Shown here: positions 34,848-44,040 of the stretch, piece by piece
How positions within the stretch are numbered: the first letter of the stretch is position 1
Layout of the letters: each line of letters begins with the position of its first letter
From: Candidatus Schmidhempelia bombi str. Bimp
GTDB lineage: Bacteria; Pseudomonadota; Gammaproteobacteria; Enterobacterales; Orbaceae
Assembly (NCBI RefSeq): GCF_000471645.3
Contig: NZ_AWGA01000071.1
Coordinates: 1 to 45,947 of the forward strand
Length of the DNA: 45,947 nt
Reading direction: 5' to 3'
Program-made: the position numbers and the translations under genes
The notes under the pieces: model-generated
The model's database searches: none
Seen by the model: the letters and a program-made list of their open reading frames with translations, nothing else
What the model was told of the DNA's origin: nothing

Positions 34848-37800
34848 CTAGTCAGAGTTAATTATTAGTATTTCTCTTCCATAACCAATAATGCAGTCGT
34901 CTTGTTCTTTGTAAGTAAAGTTAAATTTCTTATTTAATTCTTTTATTATTTTTTTGTTCAAATCAGTATTTGCAAAACGAAGGTTTTTTGCAATAAATAG
35001 TGTTGAAAAATAACTTTCAACACTTGAGTTTTGTTCTATATTTTTAAGTAAATTATATGTTTTTTCTGCACTCAATTGAGGTATTTGTTGAATTAATAAA
35101 GTATATTTATCGACTAAAGGAAATGTTTTATCTTTAAGTAATTCGGTTAATATTCCCAAACAGATGCAATCAAATTCTATGATTTGAGCTTTATATGCCA
35201 CACACAATTGTTTTATTATACTTTTCATCTCTTTTTTCGCTGAGTTGTAGTAGTGATTACTAGTAATATAATTCAAATCCTCAGGGGTAAAATTGTCTTC
35301 TAAAATTTTCTTTTGAAGCTCTACAGGGTAATTTGTATTTTTGATAGAAATAGGTTTACTTGTTAACTCTAACAATGAAATTTTTTGTTCTAAGCTCAAA
35401 TTTTCTGACAATAAGTTAATTATCTCATTATGATCAATAAGTGATGAGTTCTCTTTTAGCTTATCAATGTAGCTTTCATAATTATACGTAATAAGTTCTA
35501 AAACATTGTCTGGATAATATTCTCTTATAAACGCCAAATCTTGTTTTTCTCCTAAGCCAATAGCTTTATGCTGAATTAAAATTGATATCTTTTCTTTATC
35601 AATATTTTGATAGTCAAAATCTTCATAATATCTACCATTAAACCATGAAATTAACATACTGTATTTGCTATTATTTATGCCTGAATTCACGGTTATTTTT
35701 CTAAAAAATAGGTTTAGTTTATCGGCTTTTGAAATCAAATTATTAATATCCGCCTCATCTGAGGTAATATTTTGTGGGTTTTTATTGATGAATTGGATTA
35801 ATTGTTCATTGATTTCTCTTTCTGCTCTATGTTGCAATTCATATTTGAAGAAATAATGAACAATATTTTCTGCTGAATAGGCTATTTTTTGTTTTTCAAG
35901 TAACGCATTCCAAATGCCTTTATCACTAATATTATTTAATTTTGTAATTATTGTTGAAAGTTTATAAATATAGGCTTTTTTTACCGATGAAGATATCTCA
36001 TCATGATTTAAAATAAAAAATACCGTCTTTTGATCATCGTTAATTGTGGCGATATCTGATTCGATGATAGATAAGACCAGATTTTGGAGGTTATTATTAC
36101 TATATGACTTTATTGGAGAATTATTATCTAATGCTCGTAGAGTTTGTATAATCTGAGAATCAAAATTTTGTTTAGCATATAAATTTTCTAATATGTGTTT
36201 GACATTATCATAATTGGGTTGATAGTTATCATTTTTTTCAATGAATTCTAGTAACTTAGGGGGTGATTTTTCAATCTTATTAAATTTATTATTTAATTGT
36301 TTAAAAGCAATAGTTATTTTAGATAAATTTGATTCATCGAGTATGTTAAAAATTGTATTCCATTTATCATCAATAAATAGAAAATCAGGTGAATCCTCAA
36401 TCAATTTTTTTAGATGACCATCTTCATTCATTTCATTTAATACGGCTTCATGATGATTATGAATAAATGAAAGATAGAGATAAAGTATCTGGTTAAATGT
36501 CGTTATCTGACGCCACATCAATGAGTCTTGTTGATTCAATTCTTTTATAAATAAACACAGATAGTCAGGGGTATATCTTTCATCTTTATTTAACAATAAA
36601 TCGTAGCATCTTACTAAATAGCATTCTATAAATTTAATATTAGCACATGAAATTGTAATAAATTGAGATAAATTTTCTGTTTTATTTGTTGCTAAAATAT
36701 AATCTAGTAAAGAATAATTTAAAACATATTCCTCAATAAACCTATTTGCCTTATCAGCATTTAATCTTTTTAGCACCAGCTCTGGTTTTTTTAATTCGAG
36801 CTCCCACTCGGTATTGATACGTTCATTAATATTACGCAGAAATAACGTATCATTTTGGGATAATCCATCTGTATCAAAAAAGCCAGTATAATCACTATAA
36901 TATTCATCGATATAACCTTGAATAATTAACATACGTAAAAGAGGAAAGTAACAAGAAGATGATAGTTTTTCATACTCTGCTTTATATTGTGCATACTTTT
37001 TATCTGCTTTTTCCTGTTCTGTATCTGCGTTGAGATGTGTGGCAAATAATGTCTTTATATCAATACGTTCTTTATTTTGCTTAAACTTAATGACTTCCGT
37101 GATATTCTTCGGTATCTTTAATTGTGCTTTTTCTTTCTCTAATTCGCTAATTTCCGCTTCAAGTGTTGATTTTTTATTAGCAGTAACGATTTCAATTGCT
37201 TTTTTTCGTTGTTGATATTCAGCATTGTCTTCAAGTTCATCAAAGAATGGTTTGCAATCTATTTTATAACTATTATCATAATCATTTGTTATCCAGTTAT
37301 TTTCTTTTAAAGCTTGAAAAAATTGTTTTTGATTGAGCCGTAAGACATCTTCTTCACCGATATAACGATAATATTTAAAGTCAATTTGGTTATCAAAGCT
37401 GATATATAACGCACCTAACTCATCAAGATTCTTTAAATGGCAATCTTCTATTATGCTAATCTTATTTTTTAGCAACTCAATGTCATTATCAATTTTTTTT
37501 ATTCGATTTTGAACAGTTTCACTTTTTTGCATTTTTAATGATTCAATAATGCGATGAACCACACCTTGCCCTAACCCCAATCGAGTTAAAGAAAAATCAG
37601 CAGGAAAGATGTTTTTATAAACGATAATGGCGAGTAATTTTTCATGTCTAAACCAACCAGCATTGTGAGCTAATTTAGTTTTATAAATGATATACTCGTT
37701 ACAAATATTTTTTATAAGCCGTATATCATCCAAATAATAAGAAAGGTTATCTAAAAAAGTACTAGTAAAATCACTATAAATATTTTGTTTTTTAAAGATC

Positions 37801-38762
37801 TGCACCATTTTCCCTAATGAATTTGAATTATCCATAACGGGAACAATCGGTAAAATATAATCAAAAAACTTTGCTCGTTCTTTTGATTCAAATATCTCAT
37901 CTTTAATTAGATAAATAAATTTAATCGGTTTGGGTTTATTTTTACTCTGCTTTTTATTATACGTGTAATTGAGTTCCCTTAATTTATTGAGAATCAAATT
38001 ATCATCATAGCGGTCAATATCTTCAAAAATGATATAATCTAACTTTGATTGGTTCAAAATATAAATAATTTCATTCAAATATTTATCAAAATAAGAGACA
38101 TCACATTCTGATGATGAAATATCAATTTCATTCTCAAAAATTTTCAGGTTTCTAATTAAATTGTTACGGCTTTGCAGGTCAACTATTTTATAAAAAATGA
38201 AATATACAAATGAACAAAAAAAGAGTAAAAACAATGATGAAGCAATATAATTTTGTTCACTATACCAATTAGTTAGCTGATTTTTGTCAATAAAAATTAA
38301 AAAAAATAGAATAACTGTGAAGGTTCCTGACCAAATTATTTTATCCCATTTTGGGGTCTCATTTTTTACTTTAAATTCGGTTGCAGGGATTTTGGCTGGA
38401 TCAATTTGATGAACAAGTTGATTGATAATTTTTCTTTCTAATATTAACTCATCTTCAAAGATAAGTTCATCACTTTTATTTTTACCTTTAATTTTTGATT
38501 CTAATGTCGGTGAAAAATAGGAAAGTGAAATATGAATACCATTTAGGTGTTTGATTTTCTCTTCATATGTTTTAATTACACTGCTTTTTCCTGAGGCATA
38601 TGGTCCAGCAATCGCAATATTGAGCAAGTCATTTTCTTGAAAGACGAAATCAAGGGCTTGTCTATACCCCTGCATTTCATCATCAGAAAGAAAGGTTGGT
38701 GTAAGTTTTTCAAAGGTAGCGTTTTGCTCTAACGCTTCAGCTTCATTTTGGCTGTGTTCCAT
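34848..38762 (-). CDS. YobI/KAP-like membrane-associated P-loop NTPase, giant
   Basis: 1304 residues. Walker A GPYASGKSS lies at 53-61. Two hydrophobic helices at about 142-158 and 172-191 come next, then Walker B DYIIFEDIDRYDD at about 242-254. Membrane helices between Walker A and B are the hallmark of KAP-family NTPases, and the opening (FEKLTPTFLSDDEMQGYRQA, then NIAIAGPYASGKSS) matches the YobI family. Roughly residues 380-1300 are Asn/Lys-rich and largely helical with coiled-coil stretches (around 420-450 and 520-560) and no recognisable enzyme domain. AAGGAA precedes the ATG by seven bases. Function is unknown; large P-loop NTPases alone in accessory regions are often defence genes, which is inference here. 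Low GC and isolated placement suggest transfer. Confidence 0.72.
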   Translation of the reverse strand: MEHSQNEAEALEQNATFEKLTPTFLSDDEMQGYRQALDFVFQENDLLNIAIAGPYASGKSSVIKTYEEKIKHLNGIHISLSYFSPTLESKIKGKNKSDELIFEDELILERKIINQLVHQIDPAKIPATEFKVKNETPKWDKIIWSGTFTVILFFLIFIDKNQLTNWYSEQNYIASSLFLLFFCSFVYFIFYKIVDLQSRNNLIRNLKIFENEIDISSSECDVSYFDKYLNEIIYILNQSKLDYIIFEDIDRYDDNLILNKLRELNYTYNKKQSKNKPKPIKFIYLIKDEIFESKERAKFFDYILPIVPVMDNSNSLGKMVQIFKKQNIYSDFTSTFLDNLSYYLDDIRLIKNICNEYIIYKTKLAHNAGWFRHEKLLAIIVYKNIFPADFSLTRLGLGQGVVHRIIESLKMQKSETVQNRIKKIDNDIELLKNKISIIEDCHLKNLDELGALYISFDNQIDFKYYRYIGEEDVLRLNQKQFFQALKENNWITNDYDNSYKIDCKPFFDELEDNAEYQQRKKAIEIVTANKKSTLEAEISELEKEKAQLKIPKNITEVIKFKQNKERIDIKTLFATHLNADTEQEKADKKYAQYKAEYEKLSSSCYFPLLRMLIIQGYIDEYYSDYTGFFDTDGLSQNDTLFLRNINERINTEWELELKKPELVLKRLNADKANRFIEEYVLNYSLLDYILATNKTENLSQFITISCANIKFIECYLVRCYDLLLNKDERYTPDYLCLFIKELNQQDSLMWRQITTFNQILYLYLSFIHNHHEAVLNEMNEDGHLKKLIEDSPDFLFIDDKWNTIFNILDESNLSKITIAFKQLNNKFNKIEKSPPKLLEFIEKNDNYQPNYDNVKHILENLYAKQNFDSQIIQTLRALDNNSPIKSYSNNNLQNLVLSIIESDIATINDDQKTVFFILNHDEISSSVKKAYIYKLSTIITKLNNISDKGIWNALLEKQKIAYSAENIVHYFFKYELQHRAEREINEQLIQFINKNPQNITSDEADINNLISKADKLNLFFRKITVNSGINNSKYSMLISWFNGRYYEDFDYQNIDKEKISILIQHKAIGLGEKQDLAFIREYYPDNVLELITYNYESYIDKLKENSSLIDHNEIINLLSENLSLEQKISLLELTSKPISIKNTNYPVELQKKILEDNFTPEDLNYITSNHYYNSAKKEMKSIIKQLCVAYKAQIIEFDCICLGILTELLKDKTFPLVDKYTLLIQQIPQLSAEKTYNLLKNIEQNSSVESYFSTLFIAKNLRFANTDLNKKIIKELNKKFNFTYKEQDDCIIGYGREILIINSD

Positions 38763-39063
38763 TCTATATTCCTTATTATGATTTTTTACTTATAAAACGT
38801 ACTTCTCTTTTAAATTAATTATTATCTTCAATGGGGTAGATGTGGTTTCCAAAATCTTTGTAAGATCGTCAACTTACCTTTTCCACCAAAGTATTAACCA
38901 GTATTTTTTAAAATTCAGATTCTGTGTTTTATCTCTAGTGGTTTTACTCTTACCGCTCTCAACCGCTTGCTTTTTTGCCGTTTCTTTCCCTTTTTTGCGA
39001 ATACACATTAATAATGTGATAAGCAAGTACCTAGTGAAGGCGTTATTAAAGTCCATCCATCAG
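38763..39063. other. Upstream region of the giant NTPase gene
   Basis: About 300 bases between the NTPase gene and the frameshifted gene. It contains a doubtful 60-codon minus-strand frame (38874-39056) and presumably the NTPase promoter, which I cannot place. Confidence 0.4.
38874..39056 (-). CDS. Doubtful small basic protein upstream of the NTPase
   Basis: 60 residues: a short hydrophobic stretch (RYLLITLLMCI), a Lys-rich middle (RKKGKETAKKQAVESGKSKT) and a Trp-rich end (KKYWLILWWKR). Starts 8 bases after the stop of the frameshifted gene, same strand as the NTPase. GGATGG could be a ribosome site. No family recognised; the opposite strand also carries an open frame, so this may be chance. 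Confidence 0.25.
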   Translation of the reverse strand: MDFNNAFTRYLLITLLMCIRKKGKETAKKQAVESGKSKTTRDKTQNLNFKKYWLILWWKR

Positions 39064-39484
39064 TTAGGTGTTATGTAAGCTAATATAGGTTTTTGTTGTC
39101 ATAATCAGATGGGCAATAACTTCGATAATTAAAATAGGGGGACTTAAATCGATAATGTCTTTATCAGTTTTATAAGGAATTAGCGATTCAGCCGGATCAT
39201 TATGCACCAGAATTCCACATAAGGAGTATTTCATAATCGTAATGCGAAACACATTTAGAGGTTCAACATTGTTCGATTTATGCGAGCCTAGCGTAATGAA
39301 TTCAATATATAAGGTATTACTTGCTTGATTTATACTAATGCTATACCGATGTTCCCTTGCTTGGGCAATTCACATAATGGATAAAGTACACATCACTGAT
39401 AATTTCGATATAGTATTTATCATATTTAGTCAGCTTAATATCGATTTTATTAGCTTGTAAAATAAATAGAAAATAATATACCAT
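39064..39484 (-). pseudogene. Frameshifted gene of unknown family
   Basis: On the minus strand an ATG at 39484 opens a 47-codon frame (MVYYFLFILQ, ANKIDIKLTKYDKYYIEIIS, DVYFIHYVNCPSKG) that ends at a TAG (39343-39341). Just before that point another frame carries on coherently (REHRYSISINQASNTLYIEF, ITLGSHKSNNVEPLNVFRIT, then SLCGILVHNDPAESLIPYK) to a TAA at 39064. Joining the two gives about 140 residues, so one frameshift near 39350 has broken a small gene. The size and acidic/aromatic character resemble small immunity or accessory proteins, but I recognise no family. Confidence 0.55.
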
Positions 39485-39511
39485 ATCTTTTAAATATATT
39501 GTATAGGTTAG

Positions 39512-39607
39512 CTAAATAAATTAAACAAATTGATATTTTTTGATGATATTATCGGCTATGGTGCACTTGCAGTGGCAATGAATACGATAACCCGCTATAC
39601 CGAATAA
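39512..39607 (+). pseudogene. Short protein tail fragment of unknown origin
   Basis: A plus-strand frame ends KLIFFDDIIGYGALAVAMNT-ITRYTE at a TAA (39605-39607), without a start codon. It directly abuts the decayed rlaP copy, so it may be the 3' end of a gene that once lay before that copy. Too short to assign. Confidence 0.3.
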
Positions 39608-39709
39608 AAACAGAAGTTAATCATGATAGAACGGCTATACCATATACAGATCCTTTATGTTTGTGAGCCAGAAAATTATGCAGAGGGATTGCTATCTTCC
39701 AATCTATAA
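39601..39709 (+). pseudogene. Decayed duplicate of the rlaP 5' end
   Basis: Bases 39601-39705 align with 30781-30884, the start of the first rlaP gene, in the same orientation at roughly three quarters identity by eye, including a shared ATACAGATCCTTTATG block. The translation from ATG 39623 (YHIQILYVCEPENYAEG) parallels HHIQILYACESGSRAWG but has lost the Gly-Ser catalytic motif and stops after 28 codons at 39707-39709. Confidence 0.75.
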
Positions 39710-39715
39710 CCTGCT

Positions 39716-39746
39716 AAAAAATAAGCAATCTGCGACGGATTGCTCA
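39716..39746 (-). terminator. Intrinsic terminator of treC
   Basis: On the minus strand AGCAATC and GATTGCT pair (seven base pairs) around a seven-base loop, followed by TTATTTTTT. It begins about 10 bases past the treC stop. A classic rho-independent terminator. Confidence 0.85.
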
Positions 39747-39755
39747 TACAATTGT

Positions 39756-41429
39756 TTAATTATCTTGTTGTAACCAAAACATTGCCTCGTAAGGTCTTAA
39801 TGTTATTTCAGAGCCTAAGAAAGGGGTGTCTGGATAATTACTTAATAATGGGCGCCAGCTCAAACGTTGTAATTGGGGTGGTAATGAGTAATTAATTTTT
39901 TTATCGGTAAGATTAGCAATTACTAATAATTGTTGCTGTTGATAACTACGTCTATAAACCCAATAATCGGCAAGGCCTGCGGTAAGGTCCTGATAATCAC
40001 CTAAAATAAAAATTGGATATCTCTTACGCAGTGCAATTAGTGTTTGATAGCAATAAAATATCGAATCAGCATCATCTAATGCCGCTTTGACATTAATTTG
40101 TGGGTAGTTGTTAGCCACTTCAATCCAAGGTTCACCTTGGGTAAAACCAGCATTAACCCTGTTATCCCATTGCATGGGGGTACGGCTATTATCTCTGGAT
40201 TTGCTGGCTAAAATGGCTAAGATTTCCTGTTTTTCCATGCCCTGTGCAAGTTTTTCACGATAGATATTAAGGCTTTCCACATCGCGATATTGAGCAATAT
40301 CGGTAAAATGAGGATTAGTCATTCCAATTTCTTCGCCTTGATAAAGATAAGGGGTACCTTGTAAACCATACAGTAGCATTGCCAACATCTTAGCCGATTG
40401 TTTATGATATTGATTCTCATGGCCTAGGCGCGACACAATACGAGGTTGATCATGATTACACCAAAAAATCGCATTCCACGCCTGATTATGCATGCCGATC
40501 TGCCAGTAACCAATAATTTTTTTCAACTCAATTAAATCAGGCTTGGCTAAACACCACTTATAGCCATTAGGGTAATCGACTTTAAGATGATGAAAATTAA
40601 AGGTCATGGTTAACGCTTTGCCATCCAATGCCGAATACTTTTGACAGTTTTCAAGTGTTGTGGATGACATTTCCCCAACGGTTTTAAGTTGCTTGGGTTG
40701 AAAGACATCTCGACTGATCTCGTGTAAAAATTCATGAATTCGTGGACCATCGGTATAAAACTGTCGTCCATCTCCCTTGTCATCATCAGGAAAATCTTGC
40801 TGTTTCGAGACTAAATTAATCACATCTAATCGAAGGGCATCAACCCCTTTATCAGCCCAAAATTGACATACTTTTTTAATTTCATTACGAACAGTGGGAT
40901 TTTCCCAGTTTAGATCTGCTTGCTCTTTGGCAAATAGGTGTAAATAGTACTGCTTAGAGGGTTGGTGCCATTGCCAAGCTTTACCGCCAAATTTAGATAC
41001 CCAGTTATTCGGCTCTTCGCCGTTTTTATTCGCATCTTTCCAGATATAAAATGATCGATAAGGACTATTTTTATCTAAAGCGGCTTTAAACCAAGGATGT
41101 TCGGTTGAGGTATGGTTAAACACCATATCCATCATAATTCGCATCTCTCGTTGGTGAGCTTGAGCAATAAGTAACTCAAAATCGGCCATCGAGCCATAGT
41201 TTGGATCAATACTATAATAATCTGACACATCATAACCATTATCAATTTGCGGTGATGGATAGATCGGTGTTAACCAAATAGCACTGATACCAAGGCTTTG
41301 TAAATAATCTAAGCGCTTAATAATACCTTGTAAATCACCGGTTGGACTTGTGCCACTAGCTTGAAAGCTTTTAACATAAATTTGGTAAATAGTGCCATTT
41401 TGCCACCAAGGAATATCGATTTTGTTCAT
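39756..41429 (-). CDS. treC: TreC, trehalose-6-phosphate hydrolase
   Basis: 557 residues from ATG 41429 (E. coli 551). AAAAAGG lies seven bases before that ATG and the protein then begins MNKIDIPWWQNGTIYQIY like E. coli; an in-frame start at 41504 would add 25 unrelated residues. A GH13 hydrolase with DMVFNHTS, the nucleophile region ALRLDVINL, the acid/base glutamate in TVGEMSS, and WCNHDQPRIVSR. It cleaves trehalose 6-phosphate to glucose and glucose 6-phosphate in the cytosol. It follows treB by 67 bases in the same operon and is closed by a strong terminator. Confidence 0.95.
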   Translation of the reverse strand: MNKIDIPWWQNGTIYQIYVKSFQASGTSPTGDLQGIIKRLDYLQSLGISAIWLTPIYPSPQIDNGYDVSDYYSIDPNYGSMADFELLIAQAHQREMRIMMDMVFNHTSTEHPWFKAALDKNSPYRSFYIWKDANKNGEEPNNWVSKFGGKAWQWHQPSKQYYLHLFAKEQADLNWENPTVRNEIKKVCQFWADKGVDALRLDVINLVSKQQDFPDDDKGDGRQFYTDGPRIHEFLHEISRDVFQPKQLKTVGEMSSTTLENCQKYSALDGKALTMTFNFHHLKVDYPNGYKWCLAKPDLIELKKIIGYWQIGMHNQAWNAIFWCNHDQPRIVSRLGHENQYHKQSAKMLAMLLYGLQGTPYLYQGEEIGMTNPHFTDIAQYRDVESLNIYREKLAQGMEKQEILAILASKSRDNSRTPMQWDNRVNAGFTQGEPWIEVANNYPQINVKAALDDADSIFYCYQTLIALRKRYPIFILGDYQDLTAGLADYWVYRRSYQQQQLLVIANLTDKKINYSLPPQLQRLSWRPLLSNYPDTPFLGSEITLRPYEAMFWLQQDN

Positions 41430-41496
41430 TGTGTACCTTTTTGTTAATCGGTTGGTCGTGTCATTAATCGCACGACAAGTGATGGTTATGTGCGAA

Positions 41497-42915
41497 TTAG
41501 TCAATATCTAACAAGCCTTTTTTCTGCTTTATTTTATAAACCAGTGAAGTTAAACCAATAGGAACCACTACCGCCACTAGCATGGCCATTGCATAAATTG
41601 ACCAATACATAGGTTTAATTGTTAAGATCCCAGGTAATCCGCCCACGCCAATACCATTAGATAGAACGCCAGCTAAACCACAAATTAATCCCCCTAATGC
41701 TGACCCTATCATTGCGCATAGCATCGGAAACTTATAACGTAGATTAATGCCATACATGGCGGGTTCGGTCACCCCTAAATAGGCCGATACAGCAGCGGGT
41801 ACAGACACTTCGCGTTCATTCTGTTTTTTACTTGCCAAAATAATACCTACTACAGCAGAAGCTTGAGCAATATTGGACAGGGCAATGATTGGCCAAATAG
41901 GTGTGCCGCCGATATTATTGGTCATCTGCATATCAATTGCTAGCGTAGTATGATGAATTCCAGTAATGACTAACGGTGAATAGATAAAACCAAAAATCAT
42001 CGCACCGATAAAGGCATAATCACCTGTCATTAAATACTTAACCATATCCGCTATACCATCACCGAACATTCGTCCAGCAGGACCTAAAATAAAATGAGCT
42101 AAAAAAACCGACGTCAGTAACGCAAGAATAGGTACAATAACCAAATTTAAATAATCAGGGATAATTTTTCGCAAATGAGTTTCGATCCAACCCAGTGCGA
42201 GCCCCGCAAAAATGGATGGAATCACCTGTGCTTGATAACCGACTTTAGCAATAGTAAACCAACCAAAGTCCCACACTTCAGGTATTTTGCTCCCGAGATC
42301 ATAAGCATTCATTAACTGGGGGGACACTAATGTAATACCAAGCACAATCCCTAATACTGGCGATCCCCCCATTTTTTTGGTAGTAGACCAACAAATAGCA
42401 ACGGGTAAAAAGTGAAAAATTGCTTCACATGGTAACCAAAGCAGATTATAAATAGCGGCTAACCAAGGATAACTGGCAGTAAGGGGCTGATTATCAATAA
42501 ATGGCATATCGCCAATTACATTACGTAATCCCAATAATAACCCACCCGCAATTAAAGCCGGTAATAAGGGGATAAATATTTCAGCTAAATTAGCAATGAA
42601 TCTTTCAAAAACCGATATATTCTGTTTTGTGGTAGCTTTAATCGGTGCTTTACTTAAATTTAATTGTTGAATCAGTACGTTATAATAACTATCAACATTC
42701 GTGCCAATAATCACTTGAAACTGCCCAGCATTAATAAAACAGCCTTTAACAAAAGGCAATGCTTCTATAGCGTTAATGTTGGCGGTGTTGGGATCAATTA
42801 ATGCGAACCTTAACCTTGTTAAACAGTGGGTGACACTAATAACGTTTCTACTACCGCCAACCAAATCAATTAATTGCTTAATTAATTCAGCGTTTATTTT
42901 TAAATCTTTAGCCAT
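41497..42915 (-). CDS. treB: TreB, trehalose-specific PTS enzyme IIBC
   Basis: 472 residues (E. coli 473). The N-terminal EIIB domain has the phosphorylated cysteine in SVTHCLTRLRFAL (about Cys31). The C-terminal EIIC domain has about ten membrane helices, with FIPLLPALIAGGLLLGL near 110-126, the conserved GIHHTTLAIDMQM stretch (substrate binding) and YLGVTEPAMYGINLRYKFP. It takes up trehalose as trehalose 6-phosphate for TreC; the EIIA function is supplied by another protein (Crr in E. coli). AAGGGG precedes the ATG. A perfect CRP site lies about 130 bases upstream. Confidence 0.95.
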   Translation of the reverse strand: MAKDLKINAELIKQLIDLVGGSRNVISVTHCLTRLRFALIDPNTANINAIEALPFVKGCFINAGQFQVIIGTNVDSYYNVLIQQLNLSKAPIKATTKQNISVFERFIANLAEIFIPLLPALIAGGLLLGLRNVIGDMPFIDNQPLTASYPWLAAIYNLLWLPCEAIFHFLPVAICWSTTKKMGGSPVLGIVLGITLVSPQLMNAYDLGSKIPEVWDFGWFTIAKVGYQAQVIPSIFAGLALGWIETHLRKIIPDYLNLVIVPILALLTSVFLAHFILGPAGRMFGDGIADMVKYLMTGDYAFIGAMIFGFIYSPLVITGIHHTTLAIDMQMTNNIGGTPIWPIIALSNIAQASAVVGIILASKKQNEREVSVPAAVSAYLGVTEPAMYGINLRYKFPMLCAMIGSALGGLICGLAGVLSNGIGVGGLPGILTIKPMYWSIYAMAMLVAVVVPIGLTSLVYKIKQKKGLLDID

Positions 42916-42998
42916 AATAACGCCCCTTTTAGAGGTAAACGATCAGCCTATCTCATTTTATATTTATTCATAATCGGGTTAATTTTTGATTGCCATTC

Positions 42999-43004
42999 AG
43001 CATA
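42999..43004 (-). promoter_or_regulatory. Possible -10 element of treB
   Basis: TATGCT on the minus strand; a start near 42992 would put the CRP site centre (43053.5) at -61.5, the classic class I position. The matching -35 is poor (TTTATT), as expected for a CRP-dependent promoter. Inference. Confidence 0.4.
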
Positions 43005-43045
43005 GATTGAATTGATGGATTAATAAATGGTAACAGTTATCCTTT

Positions 43046-43061
43046 TGTGATTGATATCACA
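43046..43061. promoter_or_regulatory. CRP (cAMP receptor protein) site upstream of treB
   Basis: TGTGA-TTGATA-TCACA, both half-sites matching the consensus TGTGA-N6-TCACA exactly. Location about 130 bases before treB fits catabolite control of trehalose use, as in E. coli treBC. Confidence 0.8.
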
Positions 43062-43530
43062 TATTGGCAATCAATAAGCATAAATTAAATAACAATAGCT
43101 AAAACTAAGCTATCAAATGGTAAGCAATAGTCATTGTTTTGGCGCATACTAAGTAACGTGTAGATATAGATAATGTTCAATTAAAGAACGCCTCTGACTG
43201 TCTATCTTTCAAGTAAAAACAGTCATCGACTCTGACCAATAGAGATAACAAGCCTATATCCAAGCTATTTTCATGTAACTATTGATATAAGTCTAAGGCA
43301 GGGTATTAATTGCAAAAATAATAGTCGATAGATTCAGTACTAACCGAAACTTAGCACGTTCACTACCTGAGTCGTCACTTCATTGGTCAAAAGCCATTAG
43401 GCGGTAAAATAATATGGTGGGTAAAAACAGTCAAACTAATTACTCTTCAGTAAATGATAGCAAATGATCTAAAAGCAGCTAATTATTCCATTAAGCAAAA
43501 ATAGTAAAGCCCATTGTTGATTAAATAAAT

Positions 43531-43709
43531 ATGACGATTAATAAAAATGGCGATGATCGAAATCATGAGGGATATCAATTAAAGCCTTAAACCAAATGCA
43601 AGATCATTTAGTTAGTGGGATAGTTATTGCCAGTTCACCATGCGATATTGTTCATTTAATCCCATCAAGAATAGTTATGCGTTATACTGATCACATCCCA
43701 AGGATTTAA
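43531..43709 (+). pseudogene. Possible relic of a LacI-type regulator
   Basis: Two overlapping plus-strand frames read like the sugar-binding part of a LacI-type repressor: NGDDRNHEGYQLK (to a TAA at 43590), then after a shift ALNQMQDHLVSGIVIASSP followed by VMRYTDHIP to a TAA at 43707-43709. The pattern of helix then (S/D)GI-V-I-A-S-S then a short strand is typical of that fold. Fragmentary, without a helix-turn-helix, and only tentatively linked to a lost treR. Confidence 0.3.
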
Positions 43710-43943
43710 CTATTACTACTAACGACAATATCCTTTATTTATAAAGTTATTAACGTAAGCCCGTCTCCCACCTAGAAGGCGTTTAATCAATAAAAAACAT
43801 GAAAGGCAACCTTATTTTTTCCCATTTTTATGGCATAAAATAAATGATATCAATTTAATAAAAATAACGGTTTAATTTATCAAATCTTTGTTGCGAATAG
43901 CACCGGTCAACTCCCACTTTTTACTCATTATAATGATCATCAA

Positions 43944-43965
43944 AACGGTATTAATAAATACCGTT
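43944..43965 (-). terminator. Strong hairpin downstream of the HAD gene (first)
   Basis: AACGGTATT and AATACCGTT, perfect 9-bp stem with a four-base loop; on the minus strand it is followed by TTGATG, only a short T-run. About 155 bases past the HAD gene end. Confidence 0.4.
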
Positions 43966-44014
43966 GCCGACTTAATCACCATTAGTTGCTACATAGTAGG
44001 AGGGGGCGGTAAAG

Positions 44015-44040
44015 TTAGCGATTATTGTTCAAATCGCTAA
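44015..44040 (-). terminator. Strong hairpin downstream of the HAD gene (second, nearer)
   Basis: TTAGCGATT and AATCGCTAA, perfect 9-bp stem with an eight-base loop, 78 bases past the HAD stop. Followed on the minus strand by CTTTACC, a weak T-tract. Confidence 0.45.

Noticed and set aside
38842-39078. 78-codon plus-strand hydrophobic frame
   Set aside because: Overlaps the better minus-strand frame and the pseudogene end; hydrophobicity is the mirror of Lys-rich sequence on the other strand.
41430-41504. N-terminal extension of TreC by 25 residues
   Set aside because: The extension is not similar to TreC, and a good ribosome site precedes the internal ATG at 41429.
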